A stretch of DNA of 64,000 bases from Collariella sp. IMI 366227. Lineage: Eukaryota; Ascomycota; Sordariomycetes; Sordariales; Chaetomiaceae. Where the stretch lies: NCBI GenBank assembly GCA_027946355.1, contig JAPEUS010000004.1:248001-312000 (forward strand). The letters are read 5' to 3'. Numbering within the stretch: the first letter of the stretch is position 1; each line of letters begins with the position of its first letter. Under the pieces are notes generated by a model. That model was not told the DNA's origin and did no database searches. It was given only the letters and a program-made list of their open reading frames with translations. Below are positions 24,611 through 35,247 of the stretch, piece by piece. The position numbers and the translations under genes are program-made.

Positions 24611-25389
24611 ATGTGTACTTTTACTTTGTCCCACCAACACCGTAAGTCCTCCTCTCATCGCCCCCTCAGAACATGTGGCCTTCTCAAGTTCCCTTTTTTT
24701 TTGGCACTCTCGGGGCTTACACCGTCTCGGAGTCGGGATTGCCCTGCCACCGAGATTCCGTCCTATGCCCTCATGGAGGCTGCAGGTCGTCCGAGAACTC
24801 ACGCCATCACCACCGCGAGGTTGAGATTCTGAGACCTGGCCTCAGATTTGTCGACAGGTCACATCACCGCTCTCACACCTCCCATCCCACCACTTCATGC
24901 ACACCCCCATCCCTCGCTTTTACTCACACCCCCTCACGGCCTCAACCCCCATCCACCCCTCCCGCCTCGACTCCCACATCCCACCCGACACTCATTAACC
25001 CACCCCTTCCCCCTCTAGACCTCCCTCCCTGCCAAGGCCCGCAACCCTCCAACAACGGCATCGAGATCACAGTTGCCTACACCTTCTGTCCTCCGCCAGC
25101 CCCATCGACCCAACCACCAACACCCGAACCCCTGCCCCAACGCCCGCCCCGATCCAAACGCGCCCGTAATGGACGCCATGGACCCTGCGCCACGACCTAC
25201 CCGTACTGCCCGCAGTCGGGCGACTGCGCGGCGGGGGTGTGCCGCGTGCGCGAGCTGGGCGGGTGCTGGCGCTGCTGCCGGTGCGGCGGACATGAGTACA
25301 GATATTGTGTGCATGTGGAGAACCATAGTCCGGATACGCTGTGTTATCATACGTGTTGCTATGGGTGTGGGGCGGATAGTCATTGGTGA
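24611..25389 (+). CDS. Cysteine-rich small protein, paralog A (exon structure uncertain)
   Basis: Start at 24611 (MCTFTLSHQH) is cut by a donor GTAAGT at 24642. The last exon ends at 25389 and carries the conserved core: CPQSGDCAAGVCRVRE, GGCWRCCRCGGHEYRYC, then CYHTCCYGCGADSHW. The order C-x4-5-C, W-x-C-C-x-C-G-G and C-x2-C-C-x2-C matches the protein at 28754. Between them (24642-25030) lies Pro/Ser/Thr-rich sequence that may be intron, linker or decayed exon; I cannot fix the acceptor sites. No signal peptide is visible at the start. The many cysteines could bind metal or form disulphides. Function unknown. Confidence 0.5.
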
Positions 25390-28300
25390 GGGTTACGGAG
25401 GAGGTGGGTTGTGGGATGGGGATGGAGGTGGGCATGGGGTGGTGGTGGTGGCGGTGGTGTTCACTGTATGAGGATGATTGTGGGTTGGATTCATGTGTGA
25501 GGGTGAAGGAAATCGATCGACGATCGAGGCTTTGGTCCAAAAGAGGACGAGCGGGGGTAGAGCTGCACTTTGCATGCATGCCGGTGACGATTCCCCGAAC
25601 AGGTGGTGTTGAGCCTGGGCTGCGTTGTCTTTCCGGGGTCTCAGCCCGATGCTTGTCGGACCTTCATTGGACTGTTGGCGAGTTGTTGTCTTGTTTTTCT
25701 TTTTCGTCTTTTCTTGCTTGTATTCAGTACTCGACCTTCAGTTGCTCTTTTTTAAATGCAAGGATATCCCTCGGAGATTCTCTTTGTTCGAGACTCTCCC
25801 CGAGTCCCAGCAAGACAGATCTGTCATCCAACTGTCATCAGATGTCTGAGACACCAGGGCGCCCACCCGTGAGGCTTTATCTACCCTTGCTCGCTCAGGG
25901 GATCAGGCAGCATCTGCAGCCACCGATCGCAGGGTGCGGGTGATTTGTCGTCACAGGGGTGAAGGGTTGGTTGAATAAGATCGAGATGGCCCTTGTGATT
26001 GCCTGCTGGAAATCTTTATTGGTGCTGACCTTGCCCGTCCCGCAGGGTTCCCAGTAGCAGGGCGAGCAGGTTGCGGTTTTCGGTGTTTTGGAGATCTCTC
26101 CCGGCGCCCCGGTCCGTGGATCTGATCGGGGTTGGCTTTGAAGATCACCGGTTTTGACAAGATTCGGTTCAGCCGGCAGCTTCCGGGCGGTTGCAAATCA
26201 ACCAGCCCTGCTTCAAATCCGATTTCTTTCACTGGCTGGTCATCGATAATCGATCAGGAACCGCCGCCAGCAAGAGGGCTGATCTCGCCGTCAGGGATGC
26301 CGGAGAACAGAGCGAAGCGATTCTGCCACCACCTAATCGAGAGCGTAAATAAGACACTAGACTCCAAGAGGGGAAAGCCTCCGAGTTCCGGGAGGTTCCC
26401 CGAGTTCTGGCGTGCCTGCTGGTGGCGCTTGATAGCTCCGCCAAGCAGGCTAATATTATGGGAATCTCTGGAGGATGGTTCGCCCTGTCAACTAGTGGAG
26501 CACGGCAGATGGGAAAGCTGAATCGGATCGCTGAAAACCGAGAGCGATGTTTTTTCTCGGCAAGCTCGAACCCGGAAGATGACCTGTCCGGTGCGTCCCG
26601 TCTCCGAGGCTGACTACATGGCTGGTTTCTAGACCAACTGCTCCTGCAGGTAAGCGCAGCCCTGCCTGGAATTGGAATGCTGTGTCCCGGGAAAAGGTAC
26701 AAACCAGCATAGAAGAAGCCGAGAGTGTGTTGGAGGATAATCAAACCAGAATGGGATCCAGTCACCCCCTTGAAGCAACCTTAGCTGAAACTGCTGGGTT
26801 TACTAGACTCTGATACGTGATGGGCTTCTGGCTCAAAGAGCCGAAGCCAGGTCCGGTGTTAAAGAGATGGAGATCCTCCATAATGAGGCGTAGCAGGGAG
26901 ACAGGAGTGACCTGCATGTCCTAGCACGAAGTCTAGACGACAGCCGGAGCCATCCGGCCGAGCCGGCCGAGCCGGCCTTTTGGGGGGGGGGGGGGGGGGG
27001 ATGGCGTTTAAAACACAGCGGAGATCTCGAGTGCACATCTTCCTCCTCACCGGCCTTGTAAGTAAGCCTCTTTTGCCAAACTTCTCCCAACTGTTCGGTC
27101 CTTGGTGCAGCCACAGACCCGTATCGGTTCACAGAGGACCGGTAATTCCGCGATATCTGACATTAGGATGGGTATGTATCGGCCCATCCAGGACTTGGGA
27201 ATGGCGTGGGAGAGGCGCTGGAAGTACGAATACTGATTCACTTGACTCGTGATGGTCACTCGCAATGGCGGTTTCCTGTGTCGTGGGTGTGCGAGAAGGC
27301 GGGAATTTGCTTGCAGATGAGGCTTCGATCATCGATTCCTGCTCGGGAACCATAGCCAAGATGGGAACGGGTGTGCATCCAGCCGCTTTGCCCAGTCAAC
27401 CAGGGACATTGATTCGCCTATCTTGCAGGAAGCCCGATTTAGCGTACGCCCCTCCATATGGGTGCGGAACCAGACGTGCAGACTTCGCTCGGCGCGTAAC
27501 CGATGAGGCGCTGAGCCCGTCTCCAGGGCCATGGGTCAGGGTGCGGATCACTTAGCTGCGGATAAAACAGGGCGATCATCTGAGTGATTCCTGTCGAGTA
27601 ATCAGTCCATTCAGAGACACAGATGCTCTCCCAGAGCCCTGGGTCAACCGCCGATCAATGGGTGTTGCCGCTTGCGGAATCCCCTCCGCCCTGTTCCGTT
27701 CCAGTCCCATGGTACGGACCTGAACCCGGGGCGATCAAGTGATTCGAAAGTCGCTAGATCTTGTGTCGCACACCTGCCGCCCAGATCCTGCTGGACTCCG
27801 ATCACTGCGCCTTGGTGGCTGCAAGACCGATCCAGACCTGACAATGCGATGTGACGAGGGTGACGGCCAGGAAGAACGGCTCAAGCACTTCCATCCCCGT
27901 GTCGATAACCGGTAACTGTCTCTCCCGAGATCGAGGAAGTTTGCTTTTTTTGCAAAGTTCAGGGGAAGAGGGAGCAGGGCGGTCCAAATAAAGCGGTCTG
28001 GGCGGGCTGGCAGCCAATGATTTTGCTTGTTGTCGATCCGCCATCGAGCCCGGGAATCTCAATCTGGTTTCCGCGCCTAGGAAAATGGGGCCCAAGGATC
28101 TGGCAGCTTTCGCCGATTCACGAGAGCCCAGGTGATTTGTCGAGATCTGCCAGATCTGGCAGGGGTCAGGGCCGCCCTGACCATGCCAAATGATTGAGGT
28201 GGGAGTAGGGCGAGGTTGAGATTCCCGGGGGGACTTGAATCTTTGAGACATAACTGTGTTTCTCGTACGACTTTTCGAGCACTGGATCTGACGCGAATGA

Positions 28301-28592
28301 CCGGCGGACAGGGCTGGCTACTGGCGCTCCGTCGGTACTCGGCCAGGGTATTATCCCCGCCTATCAATCAACAGCAAGCGAGGGTGAAGCAAGGTGCCGA
28401 TCGAACTTTTGACGGTATTTTCCTTTTCCGCATCAAATCAAGGTCCCCGGGCTCAAGCCCAGTCCCACCAGTACCAAGACCAAGGCTAAGAGCCCGGAGC
28501 TGAGGATCGGTGGCTCAACTAGTCTCGGTTTTTGATGACGGCAACCGGAGCGGTCCGAACGGACCCTGCTTCTGGTCGCAGAATGGTGGCTG
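25390..28592. other. Gene-poor stretch with G19 tract
   Basis: No convincing gene. Contains short GCCGGCCGA tandem copies at about 26955-26978 followed by a run of 19 G (26982-27000). The remaining frames on both strands lack domains. Confidence 0.5.
26982..27000 (+). repeat. G19 homopolymer
   Basis: Nineteen consecutive G bases flanked by GGCCTTTT and ATGG. Length is likely inexact in any assembly; could form a G-quadruplex. Confidence 0.9.
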
Positions 28593-28600
28593 TATAAATA
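28593..28600 (+). promoter_or_regulatory. TATA box upstream of cysteine-rich gene B
   Basis: TATAAATA at 28593-28600, about 154 bp before the ATG at 28754, a usual distance for a fungal promoter with a moderate leader. Confidence 0.55.
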
Positions 28601-28753
28601 TCCCAAGCTGACGTCTTTTGCTTTCCGGTGGGCGTACAAACGTCTTCTACGATCCACTCATCAGTTCAGCTCAACATCTTTCGAAGAAACACAGACAACT
28701 CCGTCATCTCGTTGAACCACAGCCTCTTCCGCCGCTACTCCTCATCTCCAACC

Positions 28754-29348
28754 ATGTGTAACGGACATCCCCATTACCACGCCTGCGGCCACCAGTCTGT
28801 GACATGGCACTACTGCCCCTCGGCCCTCATAGACCTGCAGACTGGTTACCAGACGCCGTGTCCCAACATCACTTTCGCCGCATCGCAAGCGGTCACATCC
28901 AAATGCCCCTTGATAAACTGCGACTACCGCAACGCAGGGAATGGCGCTTGGACGTGCTGCCAGTGTGGGGGGCGGAACAACAGCGGGTGGTGCAAGAACT
29001 TGTCGGCCCATCCGAAATGGGAAAAGAACCCGGTGACGAATGAGATGGAGTATATCGAGAGGTGCGACCATGGGTGCTGCAGGAGCTGTAGCAAAGACTG
29101 TTAGTTTATTCCTTGTTCTCGCGCTTCCAACTTGACCACACTCTGACTTCGCCCAAGCCCAACCCAACTCAGGCGAATCGAGTCGCAAGGACGCGAGAAA
29201 GGGGAAGGACTCCCGGAAGCACCGCCAGAACGCTTCGTCCGACGTCGACCCAAATGCCATGTACAACATCACGCTGGACTACAGCGGAAAGGATGTGCGA
29301 GGGTCTTCCAGAAAGGAGAAGGATTCAAAAGCGTCGCGGAGGAAATGA
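28754..29348 (+). CDS. Cysteine-rich small protein, paralog B
   Basis: Spliced model 28754-29099 plus 29173-29348 gives 173 residues; the unspliced frame stops at 29104 after 116. The intron (GTTAGT...CTCAG) keeps the same Cys codon at the junction, and the second exon is a clean frame, ESSRKDARKGKDSRKHR to KDSKASRRK, highly basic. Exon 1 starts MCNGHPHYHACGHQ (Cys/His pair motifs), then WHYCPSAL, CPNI, KCPLINC, GAWTCCQCGGRNNSGWC and RCDHGCCRSCSKDC. The layout resembles a family of small fungal proteins with a starting MCxxHxHxxCGH, likely zinc-binding. It shares its core with the locus ending at 25389. No signal peptide. Function unknown; the TATA box suggests it is expressed. Confidence 0.7.
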
Positions 29349-30047
29349 TTTGGCCGGCGGCGTCTAAAGGTGAATTAGTTAATGTCATCGACATCAAAGG
29401 CGTTTGGGGCTGCTGGAAGAGGGTCTCTGGCGGACAGAATGGGAATAAGGGTGTTAACTGCTTTGAATGTATTGGACCGGAAGATCGGGAAGACTCGCAA
29501 GAGATGACGGCGTGGTGTTTTAAGATACCCCCTTTGGCCGAAATCGCTCTTGCCAGAGAAACAAGGATAACTTGTTGGCTCTTAGGTAGAGATTTCTCCA
29601 TGATCCGCGCTGGCCGCGGTTATTTGTAATGGAAGATCAATGTCAGTTTCAATTTGTTTCTCACTGGCTGTTTCTTTTTTGCAATATCAAATGCTATCCA
29701 CCATGGCACAGGAGAACTCGAACGGCGCAAAGTGAGGTCTGTTGGAAGAGTTCCGTGATGAAAAATCTCGATGAGCGGAAGGAGGCGTCCACCCTTGATT
29801 GAAAAAAGAAGTGTGATCGTGGTTGCTTTGTGAGAAAGCTTGCCAGGTTGTTTCGTTCTGTTGTGAGGGGAAGGGGGTTGCGGGAAGGAGTTCAAGCCCA
29901 GTCCACCTCGAGCAGGCAGACAGGAGATGGCGTCTCAAAACCACGGGTCCTCTTCGCCTCATCAAAACCCATTAATCTAGGAATCTCGCTGGACACCAGA
30001 ATCTTCCATATTCAAGACGATTGGCCTACCTAGCACCTGGGAGCCAG
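29349..30047. other. No recognisable gene
   Basis: Spacer between cysteine-rich gene B and the LINE insertion. Only short open frames without domains. Confidence 0.5.
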
Positions 30048-30060
30048 TATTTATAGAAAG
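30048..30060 (+). repeat. Target-site duplication, left copy
   Basis: TATTTATAGAAAG, identical to 35235-35247, directly flanking the LINE. Confidence 0.9.
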
Positions 30061-30325
30061 AATACTCAGGTAAGGGACTTTGCCGGGATTGGGATGAGGA
30101 AAAATTTAGCCAAAATACTCAGAACTGGCATCGCTCAAAAGCCCTCACAAAACTCTACCTAATCACACTTCCTGCACTGCCGCGCAAACCGCCGCGGCCG
30201 CAGCGGGCGTGAGAGGTAGGGGGATCTGAGGCATCGGAGACACCTCGAAAATCTCTTTGACGCACAGACCAAACTGCTCCCCACCTGCAGTTGCTCGGAC
30301 AACTGTTACCCCTGAGCGGGACGAG

Positions 30326-31738
30326 ATGGCCGCCCCTACCCCCACGACCAACGGGGGAGGAAGGGGACTAGACGAATCCCGACACTCTAACAACACCGCG
30401 ACAATACCCCCTCTCTTTCCTCCTTGACTCCCGACATCGAAGCTATCAAGAAACTGGTCGACGAGCTGGTGAGGTTGGCAGACCCGCAGAAGAAAGGAAG
30501 AGCCCACGGCAAGGGGAGGGACATCCTCGCAGCTGTCTGTAAAATGCATACTGCAGCCCAGACCCAGACTGGAAACATTTCACTGGCCAACCTCCGTAAG
30601 GTGGTGAAAGAAGAACTCAAGGCGGCTGTCACCGGAGCCCAGGACAAGAGCTCCTGGGCTGCAGTGGCTTCCAAGGGAGCTGTTCCCGCCCAGGTACAGC
30701 CGACTATACCAACGAAGGTAGTGCCAGCCCGCGCGAACAGGGAGATTCTCGTCAGGAGCAGAGGAATGCCTGCCGACCTAGCCAGACGGACCCCACAGGA
30801 GACCGTCCAGGCTATCAACAGAGTGTCGATGAAGAAAGGGGCAGTTGCAGCCCGAAGGCTCCCTAGCGGCGATACCACTATCACATTTCAAAGTGCTACG
30901 GCCAGAGATTGGCACTCCACAAACTCCGGTTGGATCAAGGAAGCGTTCGGAGAACAAGCCGAAGAGAGCAAGCGGACCTTTGCAGTTTTACTGAAGGGGA
31001 TACGGAAGAACGACCTTCAAGGGGTTACCGAGGAGACGTTCGGGAAGGAGGCCGGCCTTCAGACGGTGGACAAAGTCAAGTTCAGGATTCCAAGACACCA
31101 GGAAGCGACTCGGGCTACAGTGCTGGTAGCCCTGACCTCTCAGGAGGAGGCACGCAAGGCGTGCGACGAGGGCGTGATTTGGAAGGCCCAACTACTGGAC
31201 TGCGAGCCGTACTGGGCCCCTCTCAACCCGGTACAGTGCTACAAGTGCTGGAAGTGGGGGCACACACAACACTACTGCAAGGCGACCCCGTTGTGCCCGC
31301 GTTGTGGAACCAAGGCACATGGAGAGGGTGGCAGAGACGGCGAGGCTCAGTGCCCTACTCACACCGATGAGATCCCAGTCCGCTGCCCGGTCTGCGGGGG
31401 GAAGACACCCAGCTTGGTCAGGAGAGTGTTCGGAAAAGTCGAAGGTCCTCGCAAGGGCCAAGGAGGCCTACCAGTTCCGGCCGCGGACTTTCGAGGACGC
31501 TGCGAGGACTCCTTGCAACACGGAAACTATCGCTGCCCCTATGCGGATCGACTTCACTCACGGAGGCGAACAGGACGACGACTATCAAGTGGTTGGCCGG
31601 AAGAGGATGAGAGGGAGGCCGACCAACGCAGCTGCGGCCCAGTATCGAGCTCTCCGGGACGCGCAGCAAACAAGGATCAGCTTCATGCCGGCTGAGGCGC
31701 GGATCGGAAGCCCAGCGGTGGCGAGCACCAGGGGATGA
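30326..31738 (+). CDS. LINE ORF1 (gag-like RNA-binding protein), frameshifted
   Basis: The likely start is ATG 30326 (MAAPTPTTNGGGRG); the frame changes near 30415 to reach LTPDIEAIKKLVDELVRLAD. The C-terminal half carries three Cys/His knuckles: CYKCWKWGHTQHYC (C-x2-C-x4-H-x4-C), CPRCGTKAH, and CPVCGG followed, after a one-base shift at the G6 run 31396-31401, by HPAWSGEC. It ends with ASTRG and a TGA that overlaps the ORF2 start. The protein would coat the LINE RNA. As written it is not translatable in one piece. Confidence 0.85.
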
Positions 31739-34700
31739 GATTTAAAATCTTACTCTGGAACACCGAAGGAAACAAACAAGCCCTGGAAGTTCTGCTTGAG
31801 GAAGCCAGATACGACCTCCTCGCAGTACAGGAACCGTGGATTAACAAAGAGACAAGGTCCACGTATTGCCCCGAAGCAGCAAATACCATCTGGTGTTCCA
31901 GCTCGAGGGCAGGGCAGCAATATACATCAGCAAGCAATTCGAGGTGGGTCAGTGGGATTTTGAGGTCTCAGAAAACTGGTGCCGTGTATGGTTCCCAGAG
32001 GTGGACCTTGGCCAGGGAAGCCGCGGGCTCGAACTGTGGTCTATCTACAACCCACCGAGCAGCAAGGAGGTGCCAGGCGCTCTCTGTGGCCGGCCAAGGC
32101 CGGCTTACCCGGTGGTCCTAGCAGGAGACTTCAACTTACATCACCCACTATGGGACGAGTTCGGGAGGTACGAGCAAGGGGAGCAATTACCCGAGCCCCC
32201 CAAGGACAGCAGCGAGGCCGTACGTCAACTATTGATCACATCTGGACTTCAGAGGAACTCCAAGCAGTGTACAATGGCGAGAATTGCCGCGGCAACTCAG
32301 ATCACTACCCACAAGCACTCGAGATAGGAGAAGGAGATGGACCGAGACTGACCCAGCCAGCTGGGTGGTCCTGGAAGAAGATGGACAAGGGGAGAGTAGA
32401 AGCCGAGTCGAAGCTGCTCTACAGATTCATTGGCCTCACAGACCCAGGTCCCAACCGCTTAGCGGTCAGGATCCGGACAGTTGAGGGCCTTAGCAAAGCT
32501 TTCGACGATCTGGTAGGCTGGCTGACTTGGGTTGCAGAGGAAAGCACTCCTCACAAGAAGGCGAACTGCGGATTCAGCTCTCCCTGGTGGACTCCGGAGG
32601 TCGAGCAAACAGCTCGAGAGGCGAGGAGAGCCGAGAGACTAGCCAGACAGGCCCACACAGACTACCACCAGGAGGAACTAAACAAGAGGCTCAAGGAACG
32701 TACTAGAGCTATCCAGAAGGCCCGGACAAGAACTTGGAGGGATGGGATTCAGGAGGCAAGCGAGGCGAAGAAGCCGGACAAGATGTGGGCGTTCGAGAGA
32801 TGGGCCAGACTACGGAGCTTTCTACCACCAGAACCTCCGAGGCTGCCAGCATTCAGAGACGCCTCGGGACAGATAACAGCTACGGACCACAGCCAGAAGG
32901 CCGAGGCTCTAGCTGGGAGGTTCTTTCCAAACCCTCCAGCTAACCTTACCGACATCCAAGACCAAGCTTTCCGTGATGACTGGGAGCCAAGGTTCAGTGT
33001 CCAACAGAGGGTAACACCGGCCGAAGTTGCGCAAGCAATGAGAAAGGCGAGCCCCTGGAAAGCACCGGGCGAAGACTTGCTTCCTACAGGCTTCTTGAAA
33101 GCGTGCGGGAAGCCGCTGGCCAACGTACTGGCTATACTAGCTACAAGGTGTCTGCAGTTGGGATGGTTTCCGAGCCGGTTCAAGAGAGCAAAGACCGTGG
33201 TTCTGCCAAAGCCGGGCAAAACTCCGCTAGCTTATCAGACACCAGGAGGTTATAGGCCGATCGCTTTACTACCAACCCTCGGGAAAATAATAGAGTCGGT
33301 GGTGGCTGAGAAGGTTACCCAAGCCGCAGAGACCAACGGCCTACTTCCGGACGAACAGATGGGCAACAGAGCACACCGGTCAACAGAGCTCGCGGTCCGA
33401 CTAGTAGTAGCTCAGGTCCAAGAAGCGTGGAGGCAGAAAGCAACAGCATCGCTACTCCAGCTGGACATCTCAGGAGCCTTCGACACGGTTAACCATCCCC
33501 GACTACTTGCCACTCTTCGAGAGTTGGGCTTTCCAAAATGGTTGGTCCTATGGATACAAGACTGGCTAACCGGACGGGAGGCAACCCTTCACTTTGACGG
33601 CCAGGCAGCCTCCCCGACAGCCATACGGGCTGGAGTGCCTCAGGGTTCTCCCCTTTCTCCGGCTCTTTTCATTCTCTATATCGCCTCTCTATACAAGCAG
33701 CTGAAAGAACAGCACCCCCATCTAGCGATAGCAGGCTTTGCAGATGACACCAATCTCTTAGTCTTTGGCCGAAACCCGGAGACCAACGTCCGACAGCTGG
33801 AGGCGGCCTGGGAGACATGTCTGCGGTGGGCGGACACCCGAGGGATGGCATTCGCTCCCGAGAAGAGCGAACTGATTCACTTCAACAAGGGACGACGGCA
33901 GTGGACCAACCAGCTCGACCTCTCCCAGCCGGGGGAGAGGCACCAGTCCAGTGAAGCCGACAGAATCAGCTAGATTCCTAGGTGTCTGGCTGGACTGGAG
34001 GCTCAACTGGAAAGCCCACCTGAGGGCAGTGGAACGGAAACTGGTGACCCAAAGCTATGCTCTGTCAAGAATCGCAGCCAAGACGTGGGGACTGGGTCTG
34101 GCTAAGGCACGGGAGGTGTACTCAAAATGCATCCGGTCGGCGCTAGCTTATGGGGCTTCATCTTTCCACATCCCCACAGAAAAAGGAGGCAAGCCAGCAA
34201 CGAAGGGGATCACCAAGGATCTTGGGAAGGCCCAAAACTCCTGCTTGCGGATCGTGGCAGGAGCTTTCAAGTCCACCCCAATCCGCAATCTTGAGACAGA
34301 AACATGGGTGCCGCCATTGGACCTATACCTCAACAAACGACTTGCCGACTTCGAAACCAGGCTTCAACAACCCGCTCTCGACGACGGCCAAGGAGATAAA
34401 AAGGCCCCAGGGACCATTGTCCATGCAGCTTGCAGCAAGATACGCCGGAGGTTTTCCTTAAGGCCGAGCAACAGGGGCCGACCACGGGCCTTAAGGCCAC
34501 AGAGGCCGACAGCGGTAGAAGAGGCCGCAGGAGTAATAGCGCGTTGGACCGGGGGAACCACCGACACGGACAGGGTAGTTGAAGAGGCTTGGAGAGAGAG
34601 ATGGCTAAAGGGACGAGACAGTCGGGCGACGATGAGACCAGCGGATGACCTCGACCACCAACGGGAGACTCTATTCAAGGACAAGACTCTTAAGAAGCAC

Positions 34701-35044
34701 GAGGGACTGAGCAAAGCGAAGAGCTCGTTGTTGGTCCAGATCCGAACTGGGGACATAGGCCTCCGGGACTTCTTGTTCAAACGGGGAGTCCGAGTGTGCT
34801 GACGCCCTGCTGCGAGTGCGGGGAAGGGCGGGAGACTGTCGAACACCTGGTGATGTGGTGTTTGGCCCCGCCGTTGACTCGGACGTGGGAGAGAACAGAA
34901 GTCAGGACGCGACGGGACTTTTACTCTGTTCTACAGGGTGCCAGTCCTTCGACTGCTCGGCTGACGAGAAGGATACTGGGCTGGCTGATGGATTCAGGAA
35001 AACTGCCGATGTACAGCTTGGCTAGGAAGCTCGAGCTGGAGTAG
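31735..35044 (+). CDS. LINE ORF2 (endonuclease / reverse transcriptase), frameshifted
   Basis: Starts MRFKILLWNTEGNKQALEVL with LLAVQEPWI, typical of AP endonuclease-type EN. EN continues in other frames with GDFNLHHPLWDEFG, then STIDHIWTS and NSDHYP. The part between the second and third pieces (about 32170-32210) is shortened relative to complete Tad-type EN domains, so the nuclease is probably dead. RT motifs: SPWKAPGEDLLPTGFLKAC, GGYRPIALLPTLGKIIE, LQLDISGAFDTVNH, GVPQGSPLSPALFILYI, and the catalytic GFADDTNLLV. A frame change at the G5 run 33931-33935 leads to RFLGVWLDWRLNWKAHL, and another near 34795 to the C-terminal knuckle CCECGEGRETVEHLVMWC. Stop at 35044. Confidence 0.9.
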
Positions 35045-35234
35045 GCAATCTGACTCTGACTCGTCGAAGGCCAAGAGGCCTTCTCCTTTTGTATTTCGCA
35101 GGCTCATTCACTGATTTCTTACCTTAATCGTCGGTACAGGTTTTTCACCCGACCCGCAAGGGCGCGGTTTTCCTGTACAGTAAATAGCTGAGGGTCCGAC
35201 ATGCCCGCAGGGCACAGCGGCGTAGGAATAATAA

Positions 35235-35247
35235 TATTTATAGAAAG
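35235..35247 (+). repeat. Target-site duplication, right copy
   Basis: TATTTATAGAAAG, identical to 30048-30060. Confidence 0.9.

Larger units (their letters stand above)
30061..35234 (+). mobile_element. Non-LTR retrotransposon (LINE, Tad-like), full-length but frame-broken
   Basis: A 5174-bp element between two copies of TATTTATAGAAAG. It has a 265-bp 5' leader, a gag-like ORF1 with zinc knuckles, an ORF2 with AP-type endonuclease and reverse transcriptase, and a short 3' region ending in an A/T-rich tail (AATAATAA) next to the right duplication. No LTRs and no RNase H domain are visible. ORF1 and ORF2 overlap as ATGA at 31735-31738. Frames change at least six times, several at G runs (31396-31401, 33931-33935), and the endonuclease lacks an internal segment. 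Few nonsense codons occur inside the frames, so heavy RIP (C-to-T) mutation is not apparent. Confidence 0.93.

Noticed and set aside
30061..35234. RIP mutation of the LINE
   Set aside because: Frames contain very few nonsense codons and the sequence stays GC-rich; breaks are mainly single-base indels rather than C-to-T changes.
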